Origin: an uncultured Phascolarctobacterium sp. | Lineage (GTDB): Bacteria > Bacillota > Negativicutes > Acidaminococcales > Acidaminococcaceae | Length of the DNA stretch: 7,157 bases | NCBI GenBank assembly: GCA_900552855.1 | Contig: USBG01000088.1 | Span: forward strand, 1 to 7,157 | Reading direction: 5' to 3' | Part shown: positions 5,377 to 7,157 of the stretch, in pieces | How positions within the stretch are numbered: position 1 is the stretch's first letter | How the letters are laid out: the number at the start of each line of letters is the position of its first letter | Notes under the pieces: generated by a model | The model's database searches: none | Told to the model about the DNA's origin: nothing | The model's input: the letters and a program-made list of their open reading frames with translations, nothing else | Made by a program: the position numbers and the translations under genes

Positions 5377-6233
5377 TATTTCATCCCCCTTGCATTCTTA
5401 ATTGCTTTAATCAAAGCATTTTCATCCTTAATATCCTCAGGCAGCTGCATACCACGCTGACGCAGCATATCTGCCAGCTTAAAGCCCTGAGGTACGTCCA
5501 TGCCTACCTCTACCAGCTCCTTGCTGTGATTACGGAAGATTTCAATAGGCTTGCCATCAAACATTACTCTGCCACCATTAATAACCAGCATTCTGTCAGC
5601 GTACTTAGCCGCCTCCTCCATGCTATGAGTTACAAGAACAATGGCAATGCCACGACTTTTGTGCAAAGCTAAAATTTCCTTAAATACAGCATTGCGACTA
5701 CGCGGATCAAGACCTGCAGAAGGCTCATCAAGCACTAAATAATCAGGATTCATAGCTACAACGCCGGCAATGGCAACTCTGCGCATCTGGCCGCCACTTA
5801 GCTGGAAGGGAGAGCGCTGAGCATATGTATCATAATCCAAACCAACAAATGCCATTGCCTCACGCACCTGCTTAGCAACCTCTTCCTCATTGAAGCCCTT
5901 GTTGCGAGGACCAAAGGCAATATCCTCAAATACAGTTTCTGCAAAAATTTGGTGCTCTGGATATTGAAATACCATGCCAACCTGCTGACGTGCAGCCTTA
6001 GCCTCTGCTCCCTTAGCAGATAAATCAATATCATCAATAGCAGCCTTACCCTCTGTAGGCTTTAAAAGGCCATTTAAATGCTGTACCAGAGTGGATTTAC
6101 CACTACCGGTATGACCTATAATAGCAACAAATTCTCCCTTAGCAATCTCTAAAGAAACGTCATTAAGGGCACGGCGTTCAAAGGGAGTACCCTTAGAATA
6201 TATATGAAAAACATTAGTTAATTTTATTGACAT
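5376..6233 (-). CDS. ecfA2: ECF transporter ATPase EcfA2
   Basis: A 285-residue ABC ATPase. Walker A is GHTGSGKST (40-48), the Q-loop glutamine is Q90 in VFQYPEHQ, the signature is LSGGQ (145-149), and Walker B with catalytic glutamate is YLVLDEP (E170). The D-loop is AGLDP and the switch histidine is H203 in VTHSMEEA. All catalytic elements are intact. The extension after about residue 240, including RGMQLPEDI, parallels the end of EcfA1 (SGMKLPQDI) and is likely the EcfA dimer contact. The FQYPEHQ form and second position in the operon fit EcfA2, which pairs with EcfA1 as an asymmetric dimer. The start overlaps ecfA1 by 10 nt; a GAGGAG inside ecfA1 lies rather far upstream, so translation probably depends on coupling. 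Confidence 0.96.
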   Translation of the reverse strand: MSIKLTNVFHIYSKGTPFERRALNDVSLEIAKGEFVAIIGHTGSGKSTLVQHLNGLLKPTEGKAAIDDIDLSAKGAEAKAARQQVGMVFQYPEHQIFAETVFEDIAFGPRNKGFNEEEVAKQVREAMAFVGLDYDTYAQRSPFQLSGGQMRRVAIAGVVAMNPDYLVLDEPSAGLDPRSRNAVFKEILALHKSRGIAIVLVTHSMEEAAKYADRMLVINGGRVMFDGKPIEIFRNHSKELVEVGMDVPQGFKLADMLRQRGMQLPEDIKDENALIKAIKNARGMK

Positions 6234-7048
6234 AACGCCTGCGCCAGCTCCTCATCTGTAATAATATCCTGGGGCAGCTTCATGCCGCTCTTACGCAGCT
6301 CACTGGCAACCTTGGCTGCCAATGGTGCCTCCAGACCTAATTGCTCCAGCTCGTCTACACGGCTGAATACCTCTTTAGGAGTACCCATAAAACGGATATG
6401 CCCCTTTTCCATAACAACTACCCTGTCAGCTGCCAAGGCCTCTGTCATGTAGTGCGTAATATATACAATAGTAATCTTCTTTTCTTTATTCAGCTTAGTA
6501 ACCGTAGCCACTATTTCCTTACGACCCTGGGGGTCCAGCATAGCTGTGGGCTCATCTAAAACAATACATTTAGGCTCTAAAGCCATTATGCCTGCAATTG
6601 CAACACGCTGCTTTTGTCCGCCGCTTAATAAATGCGGTGCGTGCTTAGCATAGTCACTCATACCAACTGCAGCCAATGCCCTTTCCACTCTAGGACGTAT
6701 TTCCTCCTGCGGAACGCCTATATTTTCAGGACCAAAGGCAACATCCTCTTCAACTATAGCCGCAACTATCTGGTTATCAGGATTTTGAAATACCATACCC
6801 ACGTGCTGACGAATTTTCCACAGCTGCTCCTCATCACTAGTATCCATTCCATCTACCAAAAGCTTGCCCTCTGTAGGCAACAAAAGTGCATTAATATGAC
6901 GCGCCATTGTTGATTTACCACTACCATTGGCACCAATCACAGCTACAAACTCACCCTGTTCAATTTCCAGGCTGACACCATCTAAGGCCTTTACTGTATT
7001 GCCATCAACATCAGTATAATAATGCTTTAAATTTTCTATCTTAATCAC
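6224..7048 (-). CDS. ecfA1: ECF transporter ATPase EcfA1
   Basis: A 274-residue ABC ATPase if translation starts at the GTG at 7048-7046 (MIKIENLKHYY). GGGAGG (7061-7056) lies 7 nt upstream of this GTG. An upstream TTG at 7063 would add five residues but lies 5' of and overlaps the ribosome binding site, so I reject it. Motifs: Walker A GANGSGKST (39-47), Q88 in VFQNPDNQ, signature LSGGQ (141-145), Walker B CIVLDEP with E166, D-loop AMLDP and H199 in YITHYMTEA. The FQNPDNQ form and first position in the operon fit EcfA1. It powers import together with EcfA2 and EcfT. No S component is encoded here, so substrates cannot be stated. Transcription is from the adjacent canonical promoter with a leader of about 27 nt. 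Confidence 0.96.
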   Translation of the reverse strand: MIKIENLKHYYTDVDGNTVKALDGVSLEIEQGEFVAVIGANGSGKSTMARHINALLLPTEGKLLVDGMDTSDEEQLWKIRQHVGMVFQNPDNQIVAAIVEEDVAFGPENIGVPQEEIRPRVERALAAVGMSDYAKHAPHLLSGGQKQRVAIAGIMALEPKCIVLDEPTAMLDPQGRKEIVATVTKLNKEKKITIVYITHYMTEALAADRVVVMEKGHIRFMGTPKEVFSRVDELEQLGLEAPLAAKVASELRKSGMKLPQDIITDEELAQALCQ

Positions 7049-7055
7049 AGGATTG

Positions 7056-7061
7056 CCTCCC
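7056..7061 (-). promoter_or_regulatory. Ribosome binding site deciding the ecfA1 start
   Basis: GGGAGG on the minus strand, 7 nt before GTG 7048-7046. It lies within the first codons of the longer reading from TTG 7063, which is why the GTG is preferred. Confidence 0.85.
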
Positions 7062-7081
7062 AAAATTTCTTGTACCTATTA

Positions 7082-7110
7082 ATTATATATGGCAAAAAAA
7101 GAATAGTCAA
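7082..7110 (-). promoter_or_regulatory. Promoter of the ecfA1-ecfA2-ecfT operon
   Basis: TTGACT (7110-7105) and TATAAT (7087-7082) on the minus strand, 17 nt apart, with hexamers identical to those of the rplM promoter. The -35 box lies within the 3' arm of the preceding terminator, and the spacer contains the terminator's T-tract. Transcription should start near 7075. Confidence 0.85.
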
Positions 7111-7137
7111 CCAACTTAGAAAAGACGGTTGACTATT
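7094..7137 (-). terminator. Rho-independent terminator of an upstream gene
   Basis: On the minus strand, AATAGTCAACC (7137-7127) and GGTTGACTATT (7112-7102) form a perfect 11 bp stem around a 14 nt loop, followed by C and seven T (7100-7094). It probably ends the upstream unit, which in this conserved neighbourhood would be the rplQ end of the ribosomal protein operon; that gene is outside the window. Bases 7138-7157 hold nothing I can assign. Confidence 0.9.
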
Positions 7138-7157
7138 TATATTATCATTATTTTTTC

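Noticed and set aside
5798..6037. Minus-strand 79-codon frame inside ecfA2
   Set aside because: Out-of-frame reading within an intact ABC ATPase gene.
6341..6913. Plus-strand open frames opposite ecfA1
   Set aside because: Antisense shadows; the translations are cysteine/histidine-rich noise.
7049..7063. TTG start at 7063 for EcfA1
   Set aside because: The only ribosome binding site (7061-7056) would lie inside the coding region; GTG 7048 is correctly spaced and gives a normal N-terminus.

Overview
The window is a compact stretch of bacterial chromosome with every convincing gene on the minus strand, so it reads from right to left. The order ecfA1-ecfA2-ecfT-truA-rplM-rpsI is the conserved Firmicutes arrangement that normally follows the rpsE-secY-rpoA-rplQ ribosomal cluster. 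Low to moderate GC, strong GGAGG-type ribosome binding sites and canonical TTGACT-17-TATAAT promoters agree with a Firmicute. The L13 and S9 sequences resemble those of Negativicutes (Phascolarctobacterium/Acidaminococcus-like). That last placement is from memory and is only an inference.

Right part (about 7157-3757): a rho-independent terminator, probably ending an upstream unit such as rplQ, overlaps a canonical promoter for the ecf operon. ecfA1 and ecfA2 overlap by 10 nt, and ecfA2 and ecfT overlap by 1 nt. Together they encode the energising module (two ABC ATPases and one transmembrane coupling protein) of a group II ECF vitamin/metal importer. No substrate-binding S component is present, as expected for a shared module. 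truA (tRNA pseudouridine synthase) follows after 54 nt that contain a GC-rich hairpin.

Middle part (about 3756-2617): a weak AT-rich terminator-like hairpin sits directly next to a second TTGACT-17-TATAAT promoter. This promoter drives rplM-rpsI (ribosomal proteins L13 and S9) through a leader of about 100 nt that may be an autoregulatory L13 leader. A strong intrinsic terminator closes the unit.

Left part (2616-1) is the accessory-looking region. About 350 bp without a long gene is unusually rich in symmetry: a nested inverted repeat of about 100 bp, a 7+7 bp operator-like palindrome over a plausible -35 box, an 18 bp palindrome, spaced direct repeats and a short IS-end-like motif. A 24-codon ORF with a good ribosome binding site comes next, then a large gene (at least 735 codons, running off the left edge). 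It encodes an acidic, soluble protein with a conserved-looking but unassigned N-terminal region and a short TPR module. This gene and its control region are the least explained part of the window.
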